DNA from: Flavobacteriales bacterium
GTDB lineage: Bacteria > Bacteroidota > Bacteroidia > UBA10329
Assembly: GCA_020635495.1 (NCBI GenBank)
Contig: JACJZQ010000014.1
Location: 1-64,000 of the forward strand
DNA length: 64,000 bases
Direction of reading: 5' to 3'
Under the pieces are notes generated by a model, which saw only the letters and a program-made list of their open reading frames with translations, made no database searches and was not told where the DNA came from. The position numbers were made by a program, and so were the translations under genes. This document shows positions 17,831 to 27,271 of this stretch, in pieces; within the stretch, counting starts at the first letter, position 1; each line of letters opens with the position of its first letter.

Positions 17831-20800
17831 CAGCGCATAAGATACACCTCACCGGTAAATTCGTGATACTCGTTTTTCACATCGATCACAGTAAAACGGT
17901 AGACATACATTCCGGCCTCTACCTGCTTTCCTTTGTAGCTGCCATCCCAACCTTCATCCATTGTGGCCGAGTAGAACAGGTTTTCACCCCAACGGTCAAA
18001 TATCCACATGTTGTACTCTTTCAGCCCCACTCCTTCTCCTCTGAAAACTTCATTCATGCCATCATTATTAGGTGTAAACGTGTTCGGAATGTAAAGTGTA
18101 ATAGCCGGTTTGATGATAACGCGTTGCGAGAATTCATCATCGCAGCCGTAATCATTCTCCACGTGTTGAATTACCTGATAGTTACCTGCTTCCTCATAGG
18201 TATAACTAGGATTCTGATCGTATGAGTAGGAACCATCCGCAAAATCATAGTCCCATTGTGTTGCGCCAACGCTTTCGTCTATGAACTGAACCGTAGGAAA
18301 GAACATCAGGTATTCTTCCTTATCGGTGCTGAATTGTGCCACAGGTCGTGGCCAAACTTCAACGGCATTGTCCAACTGCAAGGTGTCATCACAACCTTGT
18401 GTTGAGGTAACGATCAACTGCACATCATAGAAGCCGGTATCTGCATATACCGTTTGAGGATTCACTTCCGTAGAAATCTGTCCTATGCCGAGGTCCCACT
18501 CGTAACCTGAGATGAAGTAGCCATTCTCAATGCTGCTTTCGTTATCGAATACAACCGTAAGTGGTTGACAACCAGCTTCTGGAATAGGAACAAACGACAC
18601 GTTTGGTAGTGGATAAATTTCCACTTCGTGAGATACAGAATCGATACATCCGTAATTGGAAGTAGCAATCAGCTGCGCCTGATAGAATCCATGAGAATTG
18701 TAACCATGAATCGGATCGCTGAGGGTTGACGTATTCGCATCACCGAAATCCCAATCGTAGAGATCAATGGTTTCTTCGCTGATGGTTGAGATGTTTACAA
18801 AATTGACATTGTCCGCGTAACAAGTATCGTTATGACTGAATTCCGGTTCCGGCAAAACATACACCCGAATGTCTTTGGTAATGGTGTCTTTACATCCAAA
18901 ATCTGATGTAACGGTTAGGAAAACGGAATGATAACCCGTTTGTGGGAAAACGTTACTTGGATTCTGTTGCGAACTTGAGCTTCCAAACCCGAAATTCCAA
19001 GCGTAGTTATTGATTGAGCCAGAAAGGATTGTGGTAAGATCCGTAAAGTTGGTCGGCAGTCCGAAGCAGACACTATCAACAACGAAATCAGCTTCAGGCA
19101 TTGGATGAATGGTGATAGTCTGCACAAGCGTATCGAAGCACCCAAGATCTGTTTCAACGACCAATTCCACGTCATAATCTGCAGGTGCGGGATAGTCGTG
19201 TACAATAGGTCCTTGTCCAGATTCAAGGGTTCCTTCGCCAAGACCCCAATTCCAAGTATCAATGGTGCCTGAATTACTTGTACTCTGGTCGGTAAAGGTG
19301 GCGCTCGCATCCAAACAAACGTTGTTGAAAGCAAAGGCCGCTACAGGCAGCTGATAGACTTCAACTTGTTGCTCGGTAGTGTCTCGGCACCCGTTGTCTG
19401 ATTCTACCATCAACTCAACCGTGTAATTACCGGCCGTTGAATAAAGATTGGAAGTGTTTTGTGCAACATCCGTGTTCGAATCGCCAAAATCCCACTCCCA
19501 CGAAACAACAGAGCCAGAAGCAATGGTTGAGGCATCGGCAAAGGTCATCAGGTCATTCAAACACTCATTCTGAGTGACGAAATCAGCACCAGGTTTGGGA
19601 TCAACAATAGCAGGAACGGTTACAGAAGTCTCACATCCGAAATCGGAGGTAACCGTTTGCGTAATATCTACAGAACCATCAGTCAAGTAAGTGTGGAATG
19701 GATGCTGATCGGCAGAAGAATTTCCATCACCAAATGTGTAATTCCAACTCACAATACTTCCTTCCTGAATAGAGGCCGTGTCTGTAAACTGCATGGGCTC
19801 CAATTGGCAGATGTGTGGAATTTCGAATCCCGGAACAGGATTGTCGTGTAGAACAATGGTTTGCGTAATGGTGTCTCCACAACCTTGATCACTCAGGGCA
19901 ATGAGCGTTACATCATATTGCCCGAATGTGGCGTATGTATGAGTTGGATTCTGAGTTGCAGCCGTACCGTTATCGCCAAAATCCCACTGCCAAGAATCAA
20001 CAGTTCCTGTTCCAATAGTGGATTGATCTTGGAAAGGATAATTGGCGCTGTAACAGTCATCAATGGGTGTAAAATCCGCTTGCGGCAACTCATGAATTTG
20101 TACAATATGGGTAACCGTATCCTGACAACCGAATGAATCTTGGACCCCCAGACCAACCAAATACGGACCAGGACTTGGGAATTGATACGTTGGGTTTTGC
20201 TGGATCACCTGATTCCCATCTATCAACCACGCCTGACCGAAAATTGGAAAGTCACCAGGTGTTGAAACATCGGTGAACTGTGTGTTGTCGAGCAGACATT
20301 GGTCTGCGTAAGTGAATTCGGCCGTAGGTAGGTCGAATACTTGGATGTTCTTCAGAATAGTGTCTCTACAGCCAAGCGTATCTTTTGCTATGAGTTGAAC
20401 TTGATAAATGCCACCCGATTGGTAAATGTGAGTTGGGTTGACATTGTTCAATGTAAGGTTAGTGAAGGTCTCGGTGTTTCCATCACCATAATTCCACTGT
20501 AACTCCGCAAACTGAGCTAGGTTATTTGAGTTTCCGCACTGCTCAAGAAAAGTGAAATGTGCTGTATCCAGTGCACATATCTGCGGTTCTTCAACGACAA
20601 AATCTGCAAACAACTCGTAAGTGAAATCAGAATAGATAACCTCACGTTGAGAGTAGTTGTAGAAGCCGAATCTTCCTGGCTCAAAGCAATCATACACATC
20701 GAAAATGGTATCGCCATCAACCAGAATGATAGCGCGGTTCACAGTGTAGGTCACTTCAATTTCATGATCGAAGTTGGTTATCCAACCATTATTCCCATAG

Positions 20801-22794
20801 TTAGTTGCAACCACCGTGAATTCGGGCGTGTTTGTGTGATTATTGAATGTAGGGCCGTAATTGGTGATGGTTCCTAGCGCACGGTTCAGTGTCATTCCTT
20901 CAAGTGCGCTTCCTTGAGCTGCTTGTTTCCAGTCAAACAACCACATATCAAAATAATCGGACGCCCCTAGCGGATCTTGAAAACCAAAAACAACACCCAT
21001 CCAATCGTCATCATTGTCTGTTGTGCTCATTTTTCCTTTCATCCTCACATTGATGTAATCAACAGGGGTAACAAAGAATGTTGGGCTACCATTAATGGTC
21101 TGCCTCACTTGAGCACCACCGTTTTCAACAATCCAGTTGCCATTTGCTGGCTGACCTGCCTGTTGCCATGTGTAAAAGTCAACATCTGTTAAACATGCAG
21201 GTACGTTTACGGTGATGTTCTGGAATCCGGTACAACCATTTGCATCCGTTACGGTAACCGAATGAACGCCAACACACATGCCTGTTGCGGTCTGTGTTGT
21301 TTGCCCGTTGTCCCATAAATACGTGTACGGAGGCGTTCCCCCTGCAGGATTGGCTGTTCCTCCCCCATCGCAAGCACCCACAGTACTTACGTAGTTAGCA
21401 AAAGCATTAGGCAGAACGGGTGTTGGTTGATCCAGCAATATGCTTTCTGATGCAGTACATCCGTTAGCGTCTGATATTGTGACAAGCGTTTGACCTGGGG
21501 TAAGGTTCTGTGGGTCTTCAACCGTTGATCCATTTGACCAAACGAACGTGTAAGGAGCTGTTCCTCCCTGAACAACCAGATCAGCCGTACCATTATTTCC
21601 ACCATAGCATGTAGGATTCGTACCGGAGATACTGGTAGTTATCATGGATGGTGACCCAAGAACCACGTTATCTGTTGCCGTACAGCCATTGGCGTCTGTC
21701 ACCGTAACGCTGTTGTTTCCGGGAGAAAGATTATTCGGATCTTCTTGAGTTGACCCAGACGACCAACTGTAGCTATAAGGCGGGGTCCCTCCGTTTACTG
21801 ATAGATCGGCCGTGCCGTCATTTCCGCCAACACAATTAGGATCTGTGCCAGTAATGGAAGTTGTGATTGGACCGGGCTCAGAAATAGTGATTGGGATTTG
21901 TTCCACACATCCAGAGTTGGCACCAGAACTAGCCCAAACCGTGGCATTTCCAGGAGGAAGATTTCCTATGGTGTTGATAGGGAAATAATTAATTCCATCT
22001 GGTGAATATGTATAATTCGGATGACCACCTGAACTAACTATCGTAACCGAACCATCTGTTGAACCAACGCAACTGACATCTGTCGTTATAACTTGATTCT
22101 GAAAAGAAAGATCCACATTCTGGCAGGCAGAGTTGTTCTGTAATTGCGGATTACCTATTGGAGTTCCATTCCAAGTTGGATTACCCTGAGCATTCAGATA
22201 GTTGCCATTGAACTGATAATAGGCAAGCAGACCTGGTTGTGTTGTCGGGTTAGGCAGATTTGTCATGTTGGCCTGTATCTCGGTCTGAGTCCTAGCAACG
22301 TTCCAAATTCTCACCTCATCTATGTATCCTACCCATGATTCGCATTGGCAGTTGGTCATATCTCCAATTCCAGTGTTGTAGTCGTTGGTTACCAAATTTC
22401 CGGTGTGAGGCGTAGATGAAGCCAAACAACCGTTTACATAGTAATCTAAACTTGTACCATCATATGTAAATGCCAAATGATAGCATTCACCGTTCACTAG
22501 ATTGAATCCCGTAACAGCGTTGATATATCCATTGGTGGTGGTAATCTCTGCAGAACCAGGTCTCATCAAATAGTTCACATTGCCTGGACCTGTATGTTTT
22601 GAAACAATGTTAATTCCATTTCCGGTTTTGGTAATAATTGCTTCAACTGTTATCTGATCTCCAGTAACATCAAGGTCTCCAATATCAACGTAGTTAATCC
22701 CACTCGGCACAAAGAGCGACTGTGCCGTTCCAGCCATCGTAGCTAGAACAACCAAGTAAATAATCAGAAAACATCTTGAAACGGGGTGTTTCAC
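17830..22794 (-). CDS. Giant T9SS-secreted adhesin: LamG, SprB-type repeats, TSP-C-like domain, ten PKD repeats
   Basis: 1654 residues. Signal peptide 1-24 (TMAGTAQ). About 26-225 is a LamG/concanavalin-like domain (YHLAFTYDGTSLDYYVNG, YIDEVRIWNVART). About 228-535 holds four SprB-type repeats (NGGTPPYSYSWSSG, VTDANGCT). About 537-727 resembles the thrombospondin C-terminal lectin-like domain: WMGVVFGFQD, then GRFGFYNYSQREVIYSDF. About 735-1560 has ten PKD repeats, each with WDFGD-like and GC-D-T motifs. Residues from about 1566 form the CHU_C type B sorting domain (IPNTFTPNNDGMNE, IFDRWGENLF), so it is exported by T9SS to the cell surface or medium. Likely an adhesin or glycan-binding surface protein. 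It follows batE on the same strand after 89 nt. Confidence 0.88.
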   Translation of the reverse strand: MKHPVSRCFLIIYLVVLATMAGTAQSLFVPSGINYVDIGDLDVTGDQITVEAIITKTGNGINIVSKHTGPGNVNYLMRPGSAEITTTNGYINAVTGFNLVNGECYHLAFTYDGTSLDYYVNGCLASSTPHTGNLVTNDYNTGIGDMTNCQCESWVGYIDEVRIWNVARTQTEIQANMTNLPNPTTQPGLLAYYQFNGNYLNAQGNPTWNGTPIGNPQLQNNSACQNVDLSFQNQVITTDVSCVGSTDGSVTIVSSGGHPNYTYSPDGINYFPINTIGNLPPGNATVWASSGANSGCVEQIPITISEPGPITTSITGTDPNCVGGNDGTADLSVNGGTPPYSYSWSSGSTQEDPNNLSPGNNSVTVTDANGCTATDNVVLGSPSMITTSISGTNPTCYGGNNGTADLVVQGGTAPYTFVWSNGSTVEDPQNLTPGQTLVTISDANGCTASESILLDQPTPVLPNAFANYVSTVGACDGGGTANPAGGTPPYTYLWDNGQTTQTATGMCVGVHSVTVTDANGCTGFQNITVNVPACLTDVDFYTWQQAGQPANGNWIVENGGAQVRQTINGSPTFFVTPVDYINVRMKGKMSTTDNDDDWMGVVFGFQDPLGASDYFDMWLFDWKQAAQGSALEGMTLNRALGTITNYGPTFNNHTNTPEFTVVATNYGNNGWITNFDHEIEVTYTVNRAIILVDGDTIFDVYDCFEPGRFGFYNYSQREVIYSDFTYELFADFVVEEPQICALDTAHFTFLEQCGNSNNLAQFAELQWNYGDGNTETFTNLTLNNVNPTHIYQSGGIYQVQLIAKDTLGCRDTILKNIQVFDLPTAEFTYADQCLLDNTQFTDVSTPGDFPIFGQAWLIDGNQVIQQNPTYQFPSPGPYLVGLGVQDSFGCQDTVTHIVQIHELPQADFTPIDDCYSANYPFQDQSTIGTGTVDSWQWDFGDNGTAATQNPTHTYATFGQYDVTLIALSDQGCGDTITQTIVLHDNPVPGFEIPHICQLEPMQFTDTASIQEGSIVSWNYTFGDGNSSADQHPFHTYLTDGSVDITQTVTSDFGCETSVTVPAIVDPKPGADFVTQNECLNDLMTFADASTIASGSVVSWEWDFGDSNTDVAQNTSNLYSTAGNYTVELMVESDNGCRDTTEQQVEVYQLPVAAFAFNNVCLDASATFTDQSTSNSGTIDTWNWGLGEGTLESGQGPIVHDYPAPADYDVELVVETDLGCFDTLVQTITIHPMPEADFVVDSVCFGLPTNFTDLTTILSGSINNYAWNFGFGSSSSQQNPSNVFPQTGYHSVFLTVTSDFGCKDTITKDIRVYVLPEPEFSHNDTCYADNVNFVNISTISEETIDLYDWDFGDANTSTLSDPIHGYNSHGFYQAQLIATSNYGCIDSVSHEVEIYPLPNVSFVPIPEAGCQPLTVVFDNESSIENGYFISGYEWDLGIGQISTEVNPQTVYADTGFYDVQLIVTSTQGCDDTLQLDNAVEVWPRPVAQFSTDKEEYLMFFPTVQFIDESVGATQWDYDFADGSYSYDQNPSYTYEEAGNYQVIQHVENDYGCDDEFSQRVIIKPAITLYIPNTFTPNNDGMNEVFRGEGVGLKEYNMWIFDRWGENLFYSATMDEGWDGSYKGKQVEAGMYVYRFTVIDVKNEYHEFTGEVYLMR

Positions 22795-22809
22795 GAATGG
22801 GGTTGGGTT

Positions 22810-22848
22810 GTTAGTGTAAAGCTAAAAAATGTCTTACGCTTTACTAAC
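22810..22848. promoter_or_regulatory. Imperfect hairpin between batE and the giant PKD gene
   Basis: GTTAGTGTAAAGC (22810-22822) and GCTTTACTAAC (22838-22848) form a long imperfect inverted repeat with a 15-nt loop containing a T-run on the minus strand. It may terminate the bat operon or act in the leader of the PKD gene. Confidence 0.35.
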
Positions 22849-22883
22849 GTGATCGGTCAATTGGGGATGCCTTTATGGCAAAA

Positions 22884-23684
22884 TCAGATATTGACAATGG
22901 TTCCTTCAGGTACCCAGCCAACGTTACCATTGGAAAGTTTGATACGTGACCATCCGTTTACTTCGTCCGTAACGGTTACCACCAAACCTTCGTGGATGAC
23001 AAACAAATCTTTGCCCTTTCTGTCTGGTGCGCTTTTGGCATTCAGTGTAGATGCAAAGACAACTGCTCTGCTATCATTCACCACATGATCAAAACTTTTC
23101 TGGGCAGCGTAAACTGAAAATGCTCCCCAACCAACACAAATGATTCCAGCATAGAATGTCAATCTACGAATGCCTTCTTCTGATGAAAATCTGAACAGCA
23201 GGAATCCAATAAGTCCTAGTAGAAACGCTATTACCGCATTCCATGCCCAACCGTCTGTTGAGAAAACCTTGAGTATCTGATTCCACCATTCTATGAAGAA
23301 CAATTGTGGTATATCCTCAACCTTATCTTTCACACTGAGATTGGCCAGCTTCAAATTGAACTGAATATCCTCGTCCGATGGCGCCAATTTCAGCGCACGC
23401 TCATAATGCAATATGGAAAGGGCTACCTGCCCTGTTTTGAAATATGAGTTGCCGAGATTGTATTCCACTTCGGCAGAAACATACTCCTGATCAAGTATCT
23501 GCTGGTAAAGTTCGGCTGCTTTCTGATGTTCTTCAGCAATGTAAGCGGCATCTGCTTCAGCTTTCAATTGTTCTACCTGACCTAGCGTTATAAAGGGTAA
23601 ACAGCAAGAAATAATTACAATCGAAACGTTCAAAACAAGACGTTTCGAATTTCTGATTTCGTATTTCAGGTTTCCGCTACGCAT
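22884..23684 (-). CDS. batE: BatE: TPR and SH3-domain membrane protein
   Basis: 266 residues. Signal segment to about residue 36, TPR repeats at about 40-110 (AELYQQILDQEYVSAEVEYNLGNSYFK split across the first unit), two transmembrane helices near 145-185, then a C-terminal bacterial SH3-like domain (GLVVTVTDEVNGWSRIKLSNG and a nearby GWVPEGT). This is the layout of BatE in the aerotolerance operon. The start overlaps batD by 8 nt. Its role in oxygen tolerance is known only genetically (Bacteroides). Confidence 0.85.
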   Translation of the reverse strand: MRSGNLKYEIRNSKRLVLNVSIVIISCCLPFITLGQVEQLKAEADAAYIAEEHQKAAELYQQILDQEYVSAEVEYNLGNSYFKTGQVALSILHYERALKLAPSDEDIQFNLKLANLSVKDKVEDIPQLFFIEWWNQILKVFSTDGWAWNAVIAFLLGLIGFLLFRFSSEEGIRRLTFYAGIICVGWGAFSVYAAQKSFDHVVNDSRAVVFASTLNAKSAPDRKGKDLFVIHEGLVVTVTDEVNGWSRIKLSNGNVGWVPEGTIVNI

Positions 23685-25482
23685 GATTCTCCACGTTTAC
23701 AATTGCGTTCAAAGCCTCATCATACACGCTTCCCATCTGTTTGTCGGCACCAGGGGCAAATCGGGCAAACTCCGTTTTATCCAAAACACCAATAAAAGCG
23801 TTGGTGGTTTCTTCTGGAACGTTTCTGGATGCAAAAGTCGAACGTATCCTGTCCTTGCTTAACTCGGCAACCGGAATGGAAAACTTATCCGCTGCGTAGT
23901 CTGACAGTGCCTTAAAAACCTCTTCGTAGAAAGAAGCCGTTTGGTTTTCATCCCATAGCTTTTTGGCTTTGTTCAGGCGTTTTTTGGCCAGGCCAGTTGC
24001 TCGCTTGCTCTTCAATCTCACAACATCTTTTCCTTGCGATTTCTGATACTCCGCATAACCGATGAGCAATAAGAAGAGCAGGAATGGAACTCCAATGGCC
24101 GCGTAGAAAGGAACCGAACGGTAAAAGAAACTGGTACCATTCAGAATTGGATATTGACCTTGTTTAATGTAGCGGATATCGCTGCCAATGAGCCTGATGT
24201 CTTCCTTATTGGTGAAGTTGACTCCTGAACTTGCCGCATCTTCTTCCCCTTCTCCTTTCTCAACTATCAGGTCGAATGCATCCTGGCGTTCTGTTTTGAA
24301 TGATTTTGAATTCGGGTCGAAGTAGCTGACAGAGAACGGGCCAATTTTAAAATCTCCAGCATAGCGCGGAATAAGCACATATTCAAATGTTCTGCTTCCT
24401 GAGATTCCGCTTGCATTGGCTTTGATGTTGTCCGATGTTTTCGGGTCGTAAACCTCAATGTCCGGTGGGAATTCAATATCCAATGGCTGCAATTGATACA
24501 AGTTGCCATCTCCACTGATGGTCACCTTGAGGTTGACAGCCTCGTTCGATTTTGTCTGCGCTTTATCCAGCGTGGCCTTCATTCTCAGATTACCCGTTAA
24601 ACCACTGAAATCGCTTGGTTTTCCGCTTGGGTAGGGCTTTACATCAATGGTAACCGAGTTGGATTTGATGGGACGTTTGAAGTCTTGATAACCACCAAAG
24701 AACTGGTCGAAAATGGAACGGCCCCTACCCTGTGCCCGCTCTCTCACGATCACGCTCAGTTCCATGGGGTCGATTGTGATCTCGCCCGATTTCTGCGGAT
24801 ACAGCACCACCTGCTTGATGAGTCCAGTCTGATACATCACCCCATCGATCACTTCATTCTGAAGTTGAATCTGTTGATTCTCGTTCACATCCTTCTGCCA
24901 GAATCCTTCGAAGGATGGCATCTTCCAATCATCGAAATTCACAATGGAAACGCGACTATAGATCTTGAGGTTGGCCGTGATCTTCTCTCCGATGTAAGCA
25001 TTCCGCTTGCTCACTTCAATGCGTGCAAAAAGGTCGTTAGAGTCTCCTGAGCTCGATTGTGTTTGTTGGCCGTTAGAGTTGGATTGTGTGGTGCTCTGCT
25101 GTTGCCCTTTTACAACTCGGATGGTCAACTCATTGGAGGAAATAGTATTGCCATTGGCTTTTATAGTTGCCGGAGCCAAGGTGAATTCTCCCTCCTCTCT
25201 GGCTTCAAGAACATACGAAAACGAAATGGACTGCGTCATGCTGCCATTGACGTACTGCATGCTGGTGCTTTGGTTAGGACCGCCAAGTACGCGGAACTGT
25301 GTTATTTCAGGCGCTACAAAGTCAGAACCACCAGAATTCAGTTCCCATGTGACTCTGAATCGTTGCCCAACCTGTACTTGGCTTGGTGCCGATGCCGTCA
25401 ACTTTTGCGCAAACGCTCCGGAAACTTGAAAAAGCATCCCAAGCACCATGAACATATATGTGAGCTTACGCGTCATTACCAA
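23677..25482 (-). CDS. batD: BatD: oxygen-tolerance membrane protein
   Basis: 601 residues. The signal peptide ends at about residue 26 (GAFAQ). The long exported part has immunoglobulin-like beta repeats (VQVGQRFRVTWELNSGG, ISKRNAYIGEKI-like segment, FEYVLIPRYAGDFKIGPF), followed by one transmembrane helix near 455-475 and a cytoplasmic helical tail. This is the BatD (oxygen tolerance) family architecture. It overlaps batC by 7 nt and batE by 8 nt. Confidence 0.88.
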   Translation of the reverse strand: MVMTRKLTYMFMVLGMLFQVSGAFAQKLTASAPSQVQVGQRFRVTWELNSGGSDFVAPEITQFRVLGGPNQSTSMQYVNGSMTQSISFSYVLEAREEGEFTLAPATIKANGNTISSNELTIRVVKGQQQSTTQSNSNGQQTQSSSGDSNDLFARIEVSKRNAYIGEKITANLKIYSRVSIVNFDDWKMPSFEGFWQKDVNENQQIQLQNEVIDGVMYQTGLIKQVVLYPQKSGEITIDPMELSVIVRERAQGRGRSIFDQFFGGYQDFKRPIKSNSVTIDVKPYPSGKPSDFSGLTGNLRMKATLDKAQTKSNEAVNLKVTISGDGNLYQLQPLDIEFPPDIEVYDPKTSDNIKANASGISGSRTFEYVLIPRYAGDFKIGPFSVSYFDPNSKSFKTERQDAFDLIVEKGEGEEDAASSGVNFTNKEDIRLIGSDIRYIKQGQYPILNGTSFFYRSVPFYAAIGVPFLLFLLLIGYAEYQKSQGKDVVRLKSKRATGLAKKRLNKAKKLWDENQTASFYEEVFKALSDYAADKFSIPVAELSKDRIRSTFASRNVPEETTNAFIGVLDKTEFARFAPGADKQMGSVYDEALNAIVNVENHA

Positions 25483-26237
25483 TCCTTCTCAATATTTCCT
25501 TTAACACCTTTTCTCACCTTCTGTTTTTCCAGTCGGTCGCGTATCTGTTTTTCATCCTGGTTCAGCGCATCCAACATGCGTTCAGCGTCTTCCTTGGATA
25601 TCTTATTCTCCTGTTGCTGCTGTTCTTGTTGTTGGTCCTGTTGCTCTTGGTTTTCCTGATCCTGCTGTTGCTGCTGCTGATCTTTATTCTCCTCGTTCTT
25701 GTCGTCCTTGTTCTGATCCTGATTCTGCTGTTGTTGCTCCTGATCTTTCTTCTCTTGGTCTTCCTTTTTATCCTGATCTTGATTCTGCTGCTGCTGCTGC
25801 TGTTGCTCTTGAAGCATACGTTTAGCGTAGGCTAAATTATACTTGGTATCCAGATCTTTCGGATTGTTTCTCAACGATTGCTTGTATGCATCAACACTCT
25901 CCTGGAATTTCTGAGCCTTTAAGAACGAATTGCCCAAATTATGGAATGCGGCTGCCTTCTTGGCCTTATCGTCCGTCAGGTTTGGCAATGCTTGAAATGC
26001 CGCTGCGGCTTCCTCGTATCGTTCTTGTTTGAACAGGGCGTCTCCCAGATTGAAACCCGAAATGAAAGGATCGGCACCCTGTGTCTGTCCTTCACGATAG
26101 TTTATCTCAGCCTGACCGAAATCGCCTTTCTCGTACAACGCATTTCCTTTCTCGATCAGATCGTTGGCATTGGCGTTTTCCTGAGCCCAGTTAACAAGTG
26201 GAGCTACCAACATGGATATGAAGATCAAATACCTCAT
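25476..26237 (-). CDS. batC: BatC: TPR protein with Gln-rich tail
   Basis: 253 residues. Signal peptide to about residue 18 (VNWAQ). Three TPR units lie at about 25-135 (LIEKGNALYEKGDFGQAEIN, AAFHNLGNSFLKAQKFQESV). From about residue 142 to 210 it is almost wholly Gln, Asp, Glu, Lys and Asn, predicted disordered or coiled-coil. The conserved end follows (EDAERMLDALNQDEKQ, then GNIEKDW). The C-terminal block shows that the frame is intact through the repeat. Start overlaps batB by 4 nt. Confidence 0.85.
   Translation of the reverse strand: MRYLIFISMLVAPLVNWAQENANANDLIEKGNALYEKGDFGQAEINYREGQTQGADPFISGFNLGDALFKQERYEEAAAAFQALPNLTDDKAKKAAAFHNLGNSFLKAQKFQESVDAYKQSLRNNPKDLDTKYNLAYAKRMLQEQQQQQQQNQDQDKKEDQEKKDQEQQQQNQDQNKDDKNEENKDQQQQQQDQENQEQQDQQQEQQQQENKISKEDAERMLDALNQDEKQIRDRLEKQKVRKGVKGNIEKDW
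25609..25815. repeat. Low-complexity CAG/CAA-rich tract within batC
   Basis: On the coding (minus) strand runs of CAG and CAA codons encode poly-Gln mixed with Asp, Asn and Lys. Triplet-like slippage could change its length without a frameshift. Confidence 0.8.
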
Positions 26238-27271
26238 TTCTTGGTTGCGAACAGATTAACATTTGAGAACATTTTCAGCTTGCGCGATGGCAACAGAACC
26301 TCGATCAAAAGCAATAGAAGCGCCACGGCTATGAAATACTGAAAACGGTCTTCGTAACTCGTAAACATCTTACTTCCGAACTCTTCTCGCTGCATACCTT
26401 CCAATTCATCCATCAATGCATTCAGACCGGTTCGGCTGTTGTTGGCCCTAACGTACGTACCTTCTCCTGAAGCTGCAATCTGCTGCAACATGGTCTCGTT
26501 GAGTTTGGTAACAACGGTGTTGCCGTCTTTGTCTTTGCGGTAACCCAGCATTTGGCCGCGTTTGTAAACTGGAATCGGAGTTCCATCTACCGAACCGATT
26601 CCAATGGTGTGAACCTTGATTCCTTGCTCAACTGCTGCAGCTGCCTGTTCCAATGCATCATCTTCATGATTCTCGCCATCTGTAATAACGATGATGGATT
26701 TATTGGCTTTGGTATTCTGACTGAACGATGAACTGGCCAGTTCGATGGCTTTGCCGATGGCCGTCCCCTGTGTAGGAACAATATCCGTATCGATGGAACG
26801 CAAGAACAATTTTGCGGCCGAATGATCTACCGTCATTGGCAATTGAATGTAGGCATCGCCAGCAAACACGATCACACCGATCTTGTCATTCTTCAATCTG
26901 TCTACCAACCTGGAAATGGCCTGTTTGGCGCGCTCCAAACGGTTGGGTGTCAGGTCTTCGGCCAACATACTGTTTGATACGTCCAGGCAGATCATCAGCT
27001 CAAAACCTTCGCGCTTCACCTCTTCGTACTTGCTACCTATTTGCGGATTGGCCATTCCAACAAAAAGGAACACAAGTCCGAGCACGAACAAGAAGCGTTT
27101 CCATCTTGGAAGCACCTTTGAATACGTTGGAATCAGGTTACTAAGAATCTGCGCATCGGCCAGTTGTTCGAAAACCCGCTTTCTCCATCTGGCATTCATC
27201 CAGAACAGGAGAATAAGCACCGGTACCACCAGCAACGCATACAGCCATATTTCATTTGCAAACCTGAACAT
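26234..27271 (-). CDS. batB: BatB: von Willebrand factor A membrane protein
   Basis: 345 residues. Two N-terminal hydrophobic helices (about 8-25 and 58-75), a vWA domain with the MIDAS motif D-x-S-x-S in CLDVSNSMLAEDL (about 95-108), and a C-terminal transmembrane helix near 315-330. It is a paralogue of BatA, to which it is adjacent with a 1-nt overlap. The vWA domain faces the periplasm in the accepted model of the Bat complex. Confidence 0.88.
   Translation of the reverse strand: MFRFANEIWLYALLVVPVLILLFWMNARWRKRVFEQLADAQILSNLIPTYSKVLPRWKRFLFVLGLVFLFVGMANPQIGSKYEEVKREGFELMICLDVSNSMLAEDLTPNRLERAKQAISRLVDRLKNDKIGVIVFAGDAYIQLPMTVDHSAAKLFLRSIDTDIVPTQGTAIGKAIELASSSFSQNTKANKSIIVITDGENHEDDALEQAAAAVEQGIKVHTIGIGSVDGTPIPVYKRGQMLGYRKDKDGNTVVTKLNETMLQQIAASGEGTYVRANNSRTGLNALMDELEGMQREEFGSKMFTSYEDRFQYFIAVALLLLLIEVLLPSRKLKMFSNVNLFATKK

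Noticed and set aside
25614..25835. Leu/Val/Ile-rich frame that looks like a membrane protein
   Set aside because: It is the reverse reading of the Gln-rich batC codons.
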